64,000 bases of DNA from Actinomycetes bacterium (GCA_029782355.1 JAKOUY010000031.1:186001-250000); one strand, 5' to 3'. Positions 9,025-17,672 are shown, counted from the first letter of the stretch. Translations and numbers: made by a program. Notes: generated by a model from the letters alone, not told the origin.

Positions 9025-9852
9025 TCAGGTCGGCTCGGCGAGCCACGCCCGGGTGTACGCCGTGGCCTGGTCGATCACCTGACCGGCGTTGCCGATGGCG
9101 AAGGTCGTGACCGTGGAACTGTCCGCCGGCGTCTCGACCACCGTCAACCCGGCGGGCGGGCGGCTCAGCACCGTGCGACCGTGCGCCTCGACCCCGAACG
9201 TCGACGCCCGCAGCAGGATCCCGAGCGCTCGGCGGGGGACCGGGCCGGCGCGGTGCAGCGGGGGGAGCTGGACGACCACCGCCGAGCGGGCCCCGCTGGC
9301 CACGGCGATGTCCAGCGGGACGTCGGCCACCACCCCACCGTCGATGTAGATCCCCCCGTCGCGCTCCACCGGTGGATAGGCACCGGGGAACGCCGTGCTG
9401 GCCAGGACGGCGGAGGCGACGTCACCGGACGTGAACGCCACCGCGTCGCCCGTGGCCAGGTCGGTGGCGACGATGGTCAGCGGGACCGGCGCATCCTCGA
9501 TCCGCCGGTGCCCGAACAGGCGCGCCAGGAAGTGCCGGCCGTGGCGGTTGTCGATGAACGACGGGCGCCGCCCACTGACGGCCAGCGCCAGGCGCGCCGG
9601 GTGGATGCGCAGCAGATCGCGGCGGCGCAGGTGACGCCAGACGTGATCGACCCGGTCGAGCCCGTCGAGCCCGCCGTTCCACGCCAGGAGTGCGGCGTTC
9701 AGCGCCCCGGCGGACACGCCGATCAGCAGGTCCGGCTCGACGCCGTGCTCCAGCAGGACGCGCATCACCCCCACCTGGTAGGCGCACAGCGCCCCACCAC
9801 CCGGGAACACCAGGGCAACGGGTCCGGGAAGGTCGCGGCCGGCCAGTTGCAT
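9025..9852 (-). CDS. Patatin-like phospholipase
   Basis: The 275-residue protein contains the complete patatin catalytic set. The oxyanion loop FPGGGALCAYQVG is at about residues 16-28, the nucleophile elbow GVSAG has Ser47, and the dyad Asp lies in DGGVVADVPL near residue 170. Such enzymes hydrolyse acyl esters of glycerolipids. There is no signal peptide or membrane segment. ATG 9852 was chosen because it begins 13 residues before the core fold; the longer frame has no support. The upstream gene on the same strand ends 17 bases away, so it is probably the last gene of an operon with the 569-residue unknown and the WXG100-like protein. Its stop abuts that of the CopC-CopD gene. Confidence 0.88.
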   Translation of the reverse strand: MQLAGRDLPGPVALVFPGGGALCAYQVGVMRVLLEHGVEPDLLIGVSAGALNAALLAWNGGLDGLDRVDHVWRHLRRRDLLRIHPARLALAVSGRRPSFIDNRHGRHFLARLFGHRRIEDAPVPLTIVATDLATGDAVAFTSGDVASAVLASTAFPGAYPPVERDGGIYIDGGVVADVPLDIAVASGARSAVVVQLPPLHRAGPVPRRALGILLRASTFGVEAHGRTVLSRPPAGLTVVETPADSSTVTTFAIGNAGQVIDQATAYTRAWLAEPT

Positions 9853-9869
9853 CGCCGGCAGTCTGCCAG

Positions 9870-11579
9870 TCAGCGGCACGCCGCCGAGACGGCCGGGTCG
9901 TCGAGCGCGGCGTTGCGCACGGCCCACAGCCGCTCGGCGGTGGGGCCGCTCGCCCACCGGGCGATGAATGCATCGATTCGCCGCCGGGCCTGCTGGCTGC
10001 GGCACGAGCCGTCGTCCTCACCGGGTCGTGCCAGGTCGGCGGCCGCCGCCGCGGGGAGCTCGCCGCGGCCGATCATCGAGCGGGCGACGGCGAGGAAGAC
10101 CACCGCACCGGCCCGCCCGGTGCGCGTGTCCCAGCCGCGGTCGGCGGCGGCCAGTGCCTGGGACTCGTCGTCGGGCAGCAGGCCCCACTGCTGGGCCAGC
10201 TGGCGCATGCCGCCGACGGCTGCCTGGGGTGCCTGCTCGGCGGCCACCAGGTTGACGAGGGTGGCGATCGGCTCGACCCAGAACCGGCGATCGGCGGCAT
10301 CGGCGAGGTGGTGGCGGCGGAGCGAGTCGTCGAGGGCCGCCCACGTGCCGGTGAGCTCGTCGATGGCCCCGAGGTCGAGCGCTCCGTCGGCGCGCTGCAC
10401 CCGTGCCGCCGGCCGGGCCATCCAGGCACTCGACCGGTCCTCCAGCACGGCGGCACCGCCGTGGGCGACCAGCAGATCGAGGCGTCGCCGGGCGTCGCCA
10501 GCGTCCCATCCGCCCCGCGCCCTGGCCGGGCCGAACAGGGCCAGCCAGGGCACGCTGATCTCGGCGAGCACCACGCCCCAGGGGACCTCGCCAGGCGGCG
10601 GGATCCGCCGGTCGAGCACCCGCTGGTAGCCGTCGATCAGCTGGGCCAGGACCCGCCCGGCATCCGCGGCCGCGTCCGGATCCACCGGCATCGCCGCGGC
10701 CAGGAGGGCGCGCACGGTGGACGGGTCGGCGCCGGACCAGAACAGGGGGTCCGGGTCGTCGCCGAGCTCGTCGAGGAACGCCCGGGCGGCCGCCGGCCGC
10801 CGGGCCAGGGCCGGCAGCAGTGCCGCCGCCAGCGACTCCTGCCGTTCGGCCGACACCTGGACCCGCCCGTCGGTGATCCGCCGGCGGAACAGCTCGGCGA
10901 CGAGCACCCCGACCTGCACGTCGCCGAGGTCCATCCGGACGATCAGCGGCCCGGCCGCGTCCGGCGCGGCATCGGTGGCCAACCGCCCGGCCAGCAGCCC
11001 GGGGTTCGGTGCCGCCCCGGCCAGGTCGGCCAGGGCGGCGACGGCGGCGTCCACCTCGGCGGTCGGTTGGCCGTCGAACAGCCGTCCCTGACGGCACCGG
11101 GCGAGGTGCTCGATCAGGGCTGCCCACTCGGTGAACGAGGCGGCGAAGGCGGCAGCGGTCCGGCCATCGGCAGCCGCGGCGCGCAGCAGGTCGGTCAGAC
11201 CGCCGAGATCGTTCGTCGTCGTCGCCCCGTTCAACCGGTCACCGAGCGCGGTGGCCTCGGCGACCGACAGGTGGCGGGGCACCCATCCCGGGGGCGTCGG
11301 TGCGGCGGTGACCCGCCAGCCGGCTGCGGCGAGGCCGGTGGGGATCAGCGCATCGAGGCCGGTCGATGGCACCGCGCCGGTCAGCGCCCGGCAGTCGACC
11401 ACGGCGGCGATCACGCCCAACCAGTGGTCGGCGACCTCGTGATGGGCGGCGCGCGCCGTGGCCAGTGCGGCGGCGGCCAGCGGGTCGGAGGAGTGTTGGC
11501 GGGACAGCCCGTCGGCGACGTCGGCCAGCGCACCGCGCAACCGGCGGATCGCCAGCGGGTCGACGGCCAGGTAGCTCAC
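9870..11579 (-). CDS. Uncharacterised 569-residue Ala-rich helical protein with a WxG-containing N-terminus
   Basis: I do not recognise this protein. It begins with GTG 11579, which overlaps the preceding stop (GTGA). The N-terminal 80 residues are predicted helical with a W-L-G tripeptide at residues 53-55, the same spacing as in WXG100 proteins, so this segment may be a second WXG-like hairpin. The remaining roughly 490 residues are Ala-, Leu-, Asp- and Arg-rich and helical, without transmembrane segments, signal peptide or catalytic motif that I can name. One Cys-Arg-Gln-Gly segment near residue 160 and several Trp-rich patches stand out. Context is a WXG100-like gene upstream and a patatin-like lipase downstream. 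A secreted or toxin-scaffold role is only a guess. Confidence 0.75.
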   Translation of the reverse strand: MSYLAVDPLAIRRLRGALADVADGLSRQHSSDPLAAAALATARAAHHEVADHWLGVIAAVVDCRALTGAVPSTGLDALIPTGLAAAGWRVTAAPTPPGWVPRHLSVAEATALGDRLNGATTTNDLGGLTDLLRAAAADGRTAAAFAASFTEWAALIEHLARCRQGRLFDGQPTAEVDAAVAALADLAGAAPNPGLLAGRLATDAAPDAAGPLIVRMDLGDVQVGVLVAELFRRRITDGRVQVSAERQESLAAALLPALARRPAAARAFLDELGDDPDPLFWSGADPSTVRALLAAAMPVDPDAAADAGRVLAQLIDGYQRVLDRRIPPPGEVPWGVVLAEISVPWLALFGPARARGGWDAGDARRRLDLLVAHGGAAVLEDRSSAWMARPAARVQRADGALDLGAIDELTGTWAALDDSLRRHHLADAADRRFWVEPIATLVNLVAAEQAPQAAVGGMRQLAQQWGLLPDDESQALAAADRGWDTRTGRAGAVVFLAVARSMIGRGELPAAAAADLARPGEDDGSCRSQQARRRIDAFIARWASGPTAERLWAVRNAALDDPAVSAACR

Positions 11580-11845
11580 CGGGGATTGGGCGAGGCGGCG
11601 CGAGCGTCGAGCCAGGCGGCATCGCCGCGCAGCGAGGCCACGGCCCGCCCGAGGGCGTCGGCCGAGGAGGCCAGCTGGTGGCGGCACGCCTCGGCCGACG
11701 GCCCGAGCCAGGTGGAGGTGCCGGCGAGGGGGAGGACGGCGCCGAACCGCACCTGCTCGATCGACGTCGCCAGCCGGCGCAGCTCGATGGCTCGGCGCTG
11801 CAGCTGGAGGGGGTCGTCGATCACGCCCTCGCAGAGGACCGCCAA
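11576..11845 (-). CDS. Small WXG100-like protein
   Basis: The 89-residue acidic-helical protein has a central WLG tripeptide at residues 46-48 flanked by two predicted amphipathic helices, the layout of the WXG100 (ESAT-6-like) family. The annotated start is TTG 11845; GTG 11824 (82 residues, starting at the Val-Ile-Asp-Asp-Pro segment) is equally plausible, because GAGGG precedes it. The stop overlaps the next gene by GTGA, as is usual for secreted partner pairs. No EccC-type ATPase or other ESX component is in the window. The assignment is from length, helix pattern and motif only. The promoter must lie under or beside the 19-bp palindrome at 11862-11880. Confidence 0.62.
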   Translation of the reverse strand: MAVLCEGVIDDPLQLQRRAIELRRLATSIEQVRFGAVLPLAGTSTWLGPSAEACRHQLASSADALGRAVASLRGDAAWLDARAASPNPR

Positions 11846-11861
11846 CCGCTCGTCGTGGCAT

Positions 11862-11880
11862 ACTTTCCATCATGGAAAGT
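11862..11880. promoter_or_regulatory. Perfect 19-bp palindrome, probable operator
   Basis: The sequence ACTTTCCATCATGGAAAGT is two exact 9-bp arms around one central base. It lies between the WXG100-like operon on the minus strand and the membrane protein plus regulator on the plus strand. The right arm includes the ATG of the plus-strand gene. A TACTTT box at 11861-11866 ends five bases before that ATG and fits a leaderless promoter, so a bound protein would block it directly. The wHTH regulator encoded at 12348-12680 is the natural candidate ligand. Confidence 0.7.
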
Positions 11881-12351
11881 TCAGGAGAACGACCGGATCG
11901 GTCGTCGGTCGATGCAGCGCGCGCCGCGCTGCACACGGTGCGCGCCGAGCAGGAACGAACCGCGGCGCAGATTCAGGTCCCGGCCGGGTACGACGAGATG
12001 ATTGCCCTGGCAATTGGTGTGTGGATCGGGGTCGAGGGGTGGCGCGGTCCGTCGGACCGCTGGTCGGTGGTGGCGACGGGGCTGTTCGCCGTCGTCCTGG
12101 CCTGGCAGGTCCGCCGGTTCCGGGAGCGCAACGGGGCGTGGGTCGGGGGGTGGCGCGGTGGGCGGTTCGCCGGTGTCGTCGCCGCCACCGCGGTGGTTCT
12201 GATCGGCGGGTTGATCCTGGGACGCGTCGCCGGCAGTCACGGGCACCCCTGGCTGGCCGTCGCGATCGGAGCGGTCGCCGGGCTGTGCTGGTTCGGGCTC
12301 AGCCGGCTGTGGATGCGGATCTACCGCGCCGAGTTGGGCGCGACCCGGTGA
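11872..12351 (+). CDS. Uncharacterised two-to-three-segment membrane protein
   Basis: This 159-residue protein has a hydrophilic N-terminus of about 40 residues followed by hydrophobic segments near 43-55, 65-80, 100-120 and 125-142. The pattern is common for small membrane proteins co-transcribed with an HTH_34-type regulator. No family-defining motif is visible. The ATG is embedded in the 19-bp palindrome and no Shine-Dalgarno sequence precedes it, so translation is probably leaderless. The stop overlaps the regulator start by GTGA. Its function is unknown; a sensor or partner role for the regulator is possible but unsupported. Confidence 0.8.
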   Translation: MESSGERPDRSSVDAARAALHTVRAEQERTAAQIQVPAGYDEMIALAIGVWIGVEGWRGPSDRWSVVATGLFAVVLAWQVRRFRERNGAWVGGWRGGRFAGVVAATAVVLIGGLILGRVAGSHGHPWLAVAIGAVAGLCWFGLSRLWMRIYRAELGATR

Positions 12352-12680
12352 GCCGGCCGCCGCAGCGGCTCGATCCGCTGCTGGCTTCGACCAACCGCCT
12401 GGCGATGATGGCCGTGCTGCACGACGTCGACCAGGTCGAGTTCGTCACCCTGCGCGATCGCCTCGGGGTCAGCGACTCGGTGCTCTCCAAGTTGATCGGT
12501 GGCCTGGCCGAACCGGGGTACGTCACCGTCCGCAAGGGAGTGCTCGGTGGGCGGCGGACCACCTGGGTGGCGGCGACGCGACGTGGCCACCGGGCCTTGA
12601 CCGGGCACGTCGCCGCGTTGCGCGCCCTGATCGCCCACGTCGGGACCGCCGAGCCGGAGCGCTCGCTCAGCCGGCAGTGA
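12348..12680 (+). CDS. Winged-helix transcriptional regulator (MarR/HTH_34 type)
   Basis: The 110-residue protein is a single winged-helix domain. It opens with LDPLLASTNRLAMMAVL, contains the recognition-helix region RDRLGVSDSVLSKLIGGL and a wing at VRKGVLGGRRTTWVAATRRG. This layout matches the short HTH_34 or MarR-like regulators that are coupled to a membrane protein gene. GTG 12348 overlaps the preceding stop. It probably binds the palindrome at 11862-11880 and controls its own operon and the divergent WXG100-like operon. The ligand is unknown. Its 3' end overlaps that of the convergent oxidoreductase by 14 bases. Confidence 0.85.
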   Translation: MSRPPQRLDPLLASTNRLAMMAVLHDVDQVEFVTLRDRLGVSDSVLSKLIGGLAEPGYVTVRKGVLGGRRTTWVAATRRGHRALTGHVAALRALIAHVGTAEPERSLSRQ

Positions 12681-13707
12681 TCGGCGCGCCGACCTGGCAC
12701 GGCGCCCCGCCGGCGGCGGCGGACTCGTACATCGCGGCGACGATCCGGTGGGCCGCCAGGGCGGTGGCGAAGTCGGGCTGCACCGTGGCACCCACCGATG
12801 CGGCGGCGACGAAGGCGGCGTCGGCATTGGGTCCGTCGCCGCCGAGGAGCGCTGCGGCGGCGTCGGCCAGCGGCGGGCCGTGCCGCGAACCGGTCGTTCC
12901 ATCGGCATCGGTCCAGCGCACCGGGCCGTCCCAGTCGTCGCCCGTGACCACCACGTGCCGGCGGGCACAGAACACCTCCACCCGGCGCAGGCTGGGGCGG
13001 GCCAAGTTGTCGTGCCACACGCTGGTCAGCGTGCCGAGCGCTCCGCCCTGGAAGCGGAGGGTGGCGGTGGCCACGTCCTCGATCCCGTCGTGGCCGTGGT
13101 GGTTGGCGGTCATCGTCGACACGGTGTCGACCTCGCCGATCAGGAAGCGCAGCAGGTCGACGTCGTGGATGCTGTGCTCCAGCAGAGTCCCGGCACCAAC
13201 CCGGTCGCGGTCGGCTCGCCAGGTCGAGTCGTAGTGGCCCTGGATCGGGATGAACTGGTCGTCGCGGAACACCACGCTCATCACCGGACCGGCGGCCGGA
13301 TCGGCGATCAGCGCCCGGGCCAGCACGAAGGCCGGCGATCGCCTCAGCACCAGCCCGACCATGTTGGTCACGCCGGCCTCGCCCACCGCGGCCGTCATCG
13401 CCTGGGCACCGGCCAGGTCGACGGCCAGCGGCTTCTCGCAGAACACGTGACGGCCGGCCTCTATCGCCTTGGCGACCTGGCGAGGATGCTCGCTGGTCCA
13501 GGTGCAGACGTAGACGGCGTCGCAGCCGTCGATGACCTCGTCCTCGGAGGCGCAGACGTGATGGCCGGCGGCGGCGGCGAAGCGCTCGGCACGTCCCGGG
13601 TCCGGGTCGAAGACACCCGCCCGGACGCAGTGGGCCGCCCCGGCCCGCAGCCGCTTGGAGTGGTAGGTGGCGATCAGCCCGGCACCGAGGAACCCGACAC
13701 GCAGCAT
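12667..13707 (-). CDS. Gfo/Idh/MocA family oxidoreductase
   Basis: The 346-residue protein has the N-terminal Rossmann motif GFLGAGLIATYH and the conserved catalytic block CEKPLAVD near residue 92, with EAGRHVF just ahead. The C-terminal alpha/beta domain includes LEHSIHDVDLLRFL. Members oxidise or reduce sugar-like or inositol-like alcohols with NAD(P). The gene can start at ATG 13707 or at the GTG directly before it (13710). A TAGCGT box on the minus strand (13716-13721) sits five bases upstream of the GTG, which fits a leaderless start at either codon. It stands alone between two other units, so its substrate cannot be inferred. Confidence 0.88.
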   Translation of the reverse strand: MLRVGFLGAGLIATYHSKRLRAGAAHCVRAGVFDPDPGRAERFAAAAGHHVCASEDEVIDGCDAVYVCTWTSEHPRQVAKAIEAGRHVFCEKPLAVDLAGAQAMTAAVGEAGVTNMVGLVLRRSPAFVLARALIADPAAGPVMSVVFRDDQFIPIQGHYDSTWRADRDRVGAGTLLEHSIHDVDLLRFLIGEVDTVSTMTANHHGHDGIEDVATATLRFQGGALGTLTSVWHDNLARPSLRRVEVFCARRHVVVTGDDWDGPVRWTDADGTTGSRHGPPLADAAAALLGGDGPNADAAFVAAASVGATVQPDFATALAAHRIVAAMYESAAAGGAPCQVGAPITAG

Positions 13708-13718
13708 CACCCTCGACG

Positions 13719-14360
13719 CTAGCCAGCCCGCCCGCCGAGCTGGCCGAGCTGGACCACCCGGTCGGCGATGGCCGCAGCCTCGTCGTGGTCGTGGGTGACC
13801 AGCAGGGCGGTCGTCCCCTCGGCGCGCAGCAACCGGCCGAGGTCGCTCATCAACCGGTCGTGGAGGTCACGGTCGAGTCCGGTCAGCGGCTCGTCGAGCA
13901 GCAACACCGCAGGCCGCGGCGCCATCGAGCGGGCCAGGGCGACGCGCTTGGCCTCGCCCCCCGACAGCCGGCCGACGCGCCGCCTCCCGAGCCCGGCGAG
14001 GCCGACCAGGTCGAGCAGCTCGGCCACCCGCGGGCCACGCTCGGCGGCGGGGATGCCGCGCATGCGCAGGCCGAAGGCGATGTTGCCGGCGACATCGAGG
14101 TGCGGGAACAGCTGGTCGTCCTGGAAGACCATGCCGACCCGGCGTCGATGGGTGGGCAACGCGGTCACGTCCTGGCCGCCCACGGTCACCCGGCCGGCAT
14201 CGGCCTCGACCAGCCCGGCGACGACGCGCAGCAGCGTGCTCTTGCCCGACCCCGACCCACCGAGCAGGGCGACGATCTCGCCGGCGGCGACATCGAGATC
14301 GACGCCGTCGAGCACCGGGCGACCGTCGAAGGCCACGGTCACGCCGGCGAGCTGCAGCAT
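13719..14360 (-). CDS. thiQ: Thiamine ABC importer ATP-binding protein
   Basis: The 213-residue ATPase has Walker A (GGSGSGKST) near residues 34-42, the signature LSGGEAKRVALAR near 128-140 and Walker B LLLDEPLTGLD near 149-159. It is shorter than CysA or PotA and lacks a C-terminal regulatory domain, as in ThiQ. Its ATG overlaps the permease stop (TGATG). It is the last gene of an operon that begins behind a TPP riboswitch with thiamine pyrophosphokinase, which makes thiamine or TPP the likely cargo. On sequence alone, iron transport (FbpC-like) would also be possible. Confidence 0.85.
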   Translation of the reverse strand: MLQLAGVTVAFDGRPVLDGVDLDVAAGEIVALLGGSGSGKSTLLRVVAGLVEADAGRVTVGGQDVTALPTHRRRVGMVFQDDQLFPHLDVAGNIAFGLRMRGIPAAERGPRVAELLDLVGLAGLGRRRVGRLSGGEAKRVALARSMAPRPAVLLLDEPLTGLDRDLHDRLMSDLGRLLRAEGTTALLVTHDHDEAAAIADRVVQLGQLGGRAG

Positions 14361-16018
14361 CACCGACCCTCCGGCGCCGGCCGGCTCGCCCACCCGGACA
14401 CGGCGACGATCGTGGCACACACCGCACCGAGCACGGTGGCCAGCGCGTAGGCCTGCAGGCGGGGCAGGTCGCCGGCCCGCCCGAGCAGCCGACCGATGGC
14501 CAGCGGCAGCGTCTCGGTCCCCGAGCGGGACAGCACCGTCGTCGCCCCGAACTCGCCGAGCGAGATCGTCGCCGTCAGCCCGGCCAGCGCCACCAGCGGC
14601 CGGCGCAGGGCCCGACCCTCGACCTCCCACAGGGCTCGGCGGGGGGTGGCGCCGAGCGTGGCTGCGGCGGCGCGCAGGTCGGCGGGCGTCGAGCGCAGCA
14701 CGCCCAGCAGGGCGCGCACGGCGAACGGTGTGGCCACCATGGCGTGGCCGACCGGGATCAGCCACCACGTGGCCCGCCAGTCGACCGGGGCGACGTCGAA
14801 GGTGATCAACATGCCCAGACCGATGGTGACCGCCGACGTGGCGAGGGGCAGCGCCAGCCCGACGTCGAGCAGCCAGCCGAAGCGGCGGGCCAGGTGGATC
14901 GACAGCGCGGCCAGCGTGGCCAGCGTGACCGACAGCGCCGCGGCCAGGGCGGCAGCGCGCAACGAGGTCGCCAGGGCCGCGCCGACGTCGACCGGGGTGC
15001 CCAACCCGGCGCGCCGGCCGGTGTCCTGCCAGCGCGTCCAACCGGCCCCCGTCCAGCCCGACGCGCCGTGCACGCTGCGCCCGGCCAGCACTACGAGGGG
15101 CACGGCGAACGCCGCTCCGGTGGCGGCGGCGATCCACGGTTGGGGGTCACGCCAGCGGCGAGGGCGCGGCCGGGCGTCACCGCGCAGCGCCACGCGGGTC
15201 CGGCGCTGGACTGCTGCGCTGGCGGCGATGGTGGCGGCCAGGGCGACCAGCTGGAGCACGGACAGGACCGCCGCGCCGGCCACGTCGCCGAGCTGGGTCG
15301 CCCGGCGGACGATCTCGACCTCGAGCGTCGGGTGGGCCGGCCCGCCGAGCAGCTTGGCCGCCCCGAAGGAGGTGAACGAGAACAGGAACACCACCGTGGC
15401 CGCGCTGGCCAGCGCCGGGCGCAGGAGGGGGATCAACACGTGCCACGCCACCCGCCCCGGTCCGGCGCCCAGGGTGCGCGCCGCGCCGGTGAGGTCGGTC
15501 GGGATCACCGCCCACATCGCCCCGACGACCTGGACGACGACGGCGACGTTCAAGAACGCGTGGGCGGCGATCATCGCCCACGGCGTGCCGTGCCACGACT
15601 CGGGCAGCACGGCGAGGAAGGCCGCGGCGACGACGACGGTGGGCAGGAAGAAGGGGACCACCACCAGGGCGCGCACCGCGGCGCGCCCGCGGAAGTGCAG
15701 CCGGTTCACCAGGTAGGCGGGGACGATCCCGATCACCATCGTCACCACGGTGCTGAGGGCGGCCTGCCACGTGGTGAACCACAGCGTCGCGCCCAGCCGC
15801 GGCAGGTGCCACACCCGTCCCAGCGTCGAGCCGTGGGTCACGGCGACCAGCAGCGTGGCCAGCGGCCACACGGTGAACAGGGCCACGGCGAGCGCCGGCG
15901 GCGCGGCGAGCGCCACCCGCCACCCGGCACCCAGGTCGTTGACCCGGCGCTCGCCGCGGTCGCCGTCGGGGCGGCGGTCGCTGTGCGGCGTCGTCAGCGC
16001 AGGACGGCCGTGGCCCAT
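14360..16018 (-). CDS. thiP: Thiamine ABC importer permease, duplicated transmembrane domains
   Basis: The 552-residue protein contains two binding-protein-dependent transport domains in tandem, about residues 50-290 and 310-545. Each has around six membrane segments and an EAA-like loop (for example AARTLGAGPGRVAWHVLIPLL in the first half and AAATLGATPRRALWEVEGRAL in the second). ThiP and the ferric permeases FbpB and SfuB share this fused layout. ATG 16018 was chosen; it overlaps the thiB coding end by 25 bases and is preceded by AGGA. The riboswitch and the thiB and thiN neighbours support thiamine as substrate. Confidence 0.86.
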   Translation of the reverse strand: MGHGRPALTTPHSDRRPDGDRGERRVNDLGAGWRVALAAPPALAVALFTVWPLATLLVAVTHGSTLGRVWHLPRLGATLWFTTWQAALSTVVTMVIGIVPAYLVNRLHFRGRAAVRALVVVPFFLPTVVVAAAFLAVLPESWHGTPWAMIAAHAFLNVAVVVQVVGAMWAVIPTDLTGAARTLGAGPGRVAWHVLIPLLRPALASAATVVFLFSFTSFGAAKLLGGPAHPTLEVEIVRRATQLGDVAGAAVLSVLQLVALAATIAASAAVQRRTRVALRGDARPRPRRWRDPQPWIAAATGAAFAVPLVVLAGRSVHGASGWTGAGWTRWQDTGRRAGLGTPVDVGAALATSLRAAALAAALSVTLATLAALSIHLARRFGWLLDVGLALPLATSAVTIGLGMLITFDVAPVDWRATWWLIPVGHAMVATPFAVRALLGVLRSTPADLRAAAATLGATPRRALWEVEGRALRRPLVALAGLTATISLGEFGATTVLSRSGTETLPLAIGRLLGRAGDLPRLQAYALATVLGAVCATIVAVSGWASRPAPEGR

Positions 16019-16995
16019 TCGTCCTGCCAGGTCTCCCGCTTGGCCTGGATGGTGGCCGGGTCGACCGACAGCGGGCGATCCGGCTTGACCCCGAACTTGG
16101 TGAACTCGGCGGGCAGGGCCACCTCGGGGTTCACCGGGTAGACGAACATCGTCAGTGGCAGCTCGCGCTGGAACCGCTCACCGACCAGGAAGTCCATGAG
16201 CCGCCGGGCAGCGTCGGCGTGGCGGGTGCCGCGCAGGACCCCGGCGTACTCGATCTGGTGGAAGCAGGTGTCGGCCAGCACGCCGGTGACGGCGACCGTG
16301 CGCGGCGGGTCGCTGTAGATCACCTCGGCCGGGGGGCTGGTGCCGTAGCTGACCACCAGCGGCCGGTCGCCCCCACCGGACCCGCTGAAGGCCTCGTCGT
16401 ACGCGGCGTCCCACGAGTCGACGACCTTGACCCCGTTGGCCCGCAGCGCCTTCCAGTAGTCCTGCCACCCCGACTCGCCGTAGCGGGCGATGGTCGCCAG
16501 GAGGAAGGCCAGGCCGGGCGAGGAGGTCGACGGGTTCTGCACGACCAGCAGGTCTCGATATGCCGGCTTGATCAGGTCGTCGAGCGTGGCCGGCGGGGTG
16601 AGATGGTGAGCGGTGAAGTAGCGCAGGTCGTCGTTGACGCACACGTCACCGGTGTCCACCGGCACCGGGTCGCCGGTGAAGATCCGGGCGTCCTGGGCGG
16701 CGGAGAGGAACGTGTTGTCCACGCCCCACATCACGTCGCCCTCGGGGTTGCCGGCGGTCAGCTTGGCCTTGGTGACCATCGTCCCGGTGTCGCCGGCGGT
16801 GACGATCCGGACGGTGATCTTCGTGTCACGGGTGAACTCGGCCAGGGCGCGCACCAGCGGATTGTCCGCCTTGGTCGGGAAGCTGTCGTAGGCCACCAGC
16901 GTCACCGACGTGGCGTCGCGGTCGGCGCCGCACGCCGCCGGGGCCAGCAGTGCGCTGGCCGCCAGCGCCGCGGCGAGGAGTCGTCGGGTCGTCAT
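15994..16995 (-). CDS. thiB: Thiamine ABC importer substrate-binding lipoprotein
   Basis: The 333-residue protein has a signal peptide ending in a probable lipobox (PAACG, Cys22) and then a class II binding-protein fold. The fold opens with TLVAYDSFPTKADNP, and TSLVAYDSF-like openings are characteristic of ThiB/TbpA. Family segments PEGDVMWGVDNT, VVQNPSTSSPGLAFL and GTRHADAARRLMDFL follow in the usual order. The ATG overlaps the thiN stop by ATGA, which marks the operon. It should capture thiamine, thiamine phosphate or TPP outside the membrane and pass it to ThiP. Confidence 0.88.
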   Translation of the reverse strand: MTTRRLLAAALAASALLAPAACGADRDATSVTLVAYDSFPTKADNPLVRALAEFTRDTKITVRIVTAGDTGTMVTKAKLTAGNPEGDVMWGVDNTFLSAAQDARIFTGDPVPVDTGDVCVNDDLRYFTAHHLTPPATLDDLIKPAYRDLLVVQNPSTSSPGLAFLLATIARYGESGWQDYWKALRANGVKVVDSWDAAYDEAFSGSGGGDRPLVVSYGTSPPAEVIYSDPPRTVAVTGVLADTCFHQIEYAGVLRGTRHADAARRLMDFLVGERFQRELPLTMFVYPVNPEVALPAEFTKFGVKPDRPLSVDPATIQAKRETWQDEWATAVLR

Positions 16996-17672
16996 GGGAT
17001 CACCACCGTGAGGGTTCCGGACCGCACGCTGACGGTCACGGGTTGAGTACTGGATCGATTGCTGATGCCGCGGGTGGAACCGGCGGGGAGATCGACGCCG
17101 TCGAGCGACCACCGCGCCCCGGCGATGGACACGCCGTGACAGTCGCCATGCGCAGCGAGGACGCTGAAGGTGGTCCCGGGGTCCAGATCGAGCGCCACCC
17201 GGCGGTCGGGGGCGACGACGTGCAGCCGGGCCGGGCCGAGCCAGGCCGACACCCGGGCGAACCTCCCTGCGGCCCGCCCGAGGGCGCCGATCGTGCCGAG
17301 CAGGTGGTCGACGCGCAGCTCGCTGCCGGTGCCCCCCACCACCAGCAGATCGGCGGGTGCCCCGGCGGCAGCTGCCAGGTCAGCGGCCCGGGCGATGGCC
17401 AGCTCGGTGTCGGTCTCGTCCTTGGCCGGGGGGTGGCGATCGATCGGGACGCCCTGCGCCTCGGCCCACGCCAGGCCGTCCGGCGTGATGCTGTCGAGGT
17501 CGCCGATCAGCTCGTCGGGCTCGATGCCGCCGGCGCGGGCCACGTCCAGGCCACCGTCGGCGGCGATCACCCGGCACCGCGGCCCGCCCGCGATCGAATG
17601 GTCCAACGCCGCCCGGACCGCAGCGATGGCGCGCCGATCGGGCGGCCCACCTCCGGTGACGACGACGTACAT
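16992..17672 (-). CDS. thiN: Thiamine pyrophosphokinase
   Basis: The 226-residue protein transfers pyrophosphate from ATP to thiamine. It shows the TPK signature GDLDSI (near residue 57), the acidic cluster DETDTELA near 85 and the thiamine-binding C-terminal half ending in GISNRSSTQPVTVSVRSG. The presence of GISN near the C-terminus is typical of this family. ATG 17672 follows GGGAG in the 3' strand of the TPP riboswitch, so ligand binding should hide the ribosome site. It is the first gene of the thiN-thiB-thiP-thiQ operon, coupling import of thiamine to its activation. Confidence 0.9.
   Translation of the reverse strand: MYVVVTGGGPPDRRAIAAVRAALDHSIAGGPRCRVIAADGGLDVARAGGIEPDELIGDLDSITPDGLAWAEAQGVPIDRHPPAKDETDTELAIARAADLAAAAGAPADLLVVGGTGSELRVDHLLGTIGALGRAAGRFARVSAWLGPARLHVVAPDRRVALDLDPGTTFSVLAAHGDCHGVSIAGARWSLDGVDLPAGSTRGISNRSSTQPVTVSVRSGTLTVVIP

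Noticed and set aside
9690-12680. A 996-codon plus-strand frame from 9690
   Set aside because: It is mostly antisense to the 569-residue gene and the patatin gene. Only its final 110 codons, from GTG 12348, are the real wHTH regulator.
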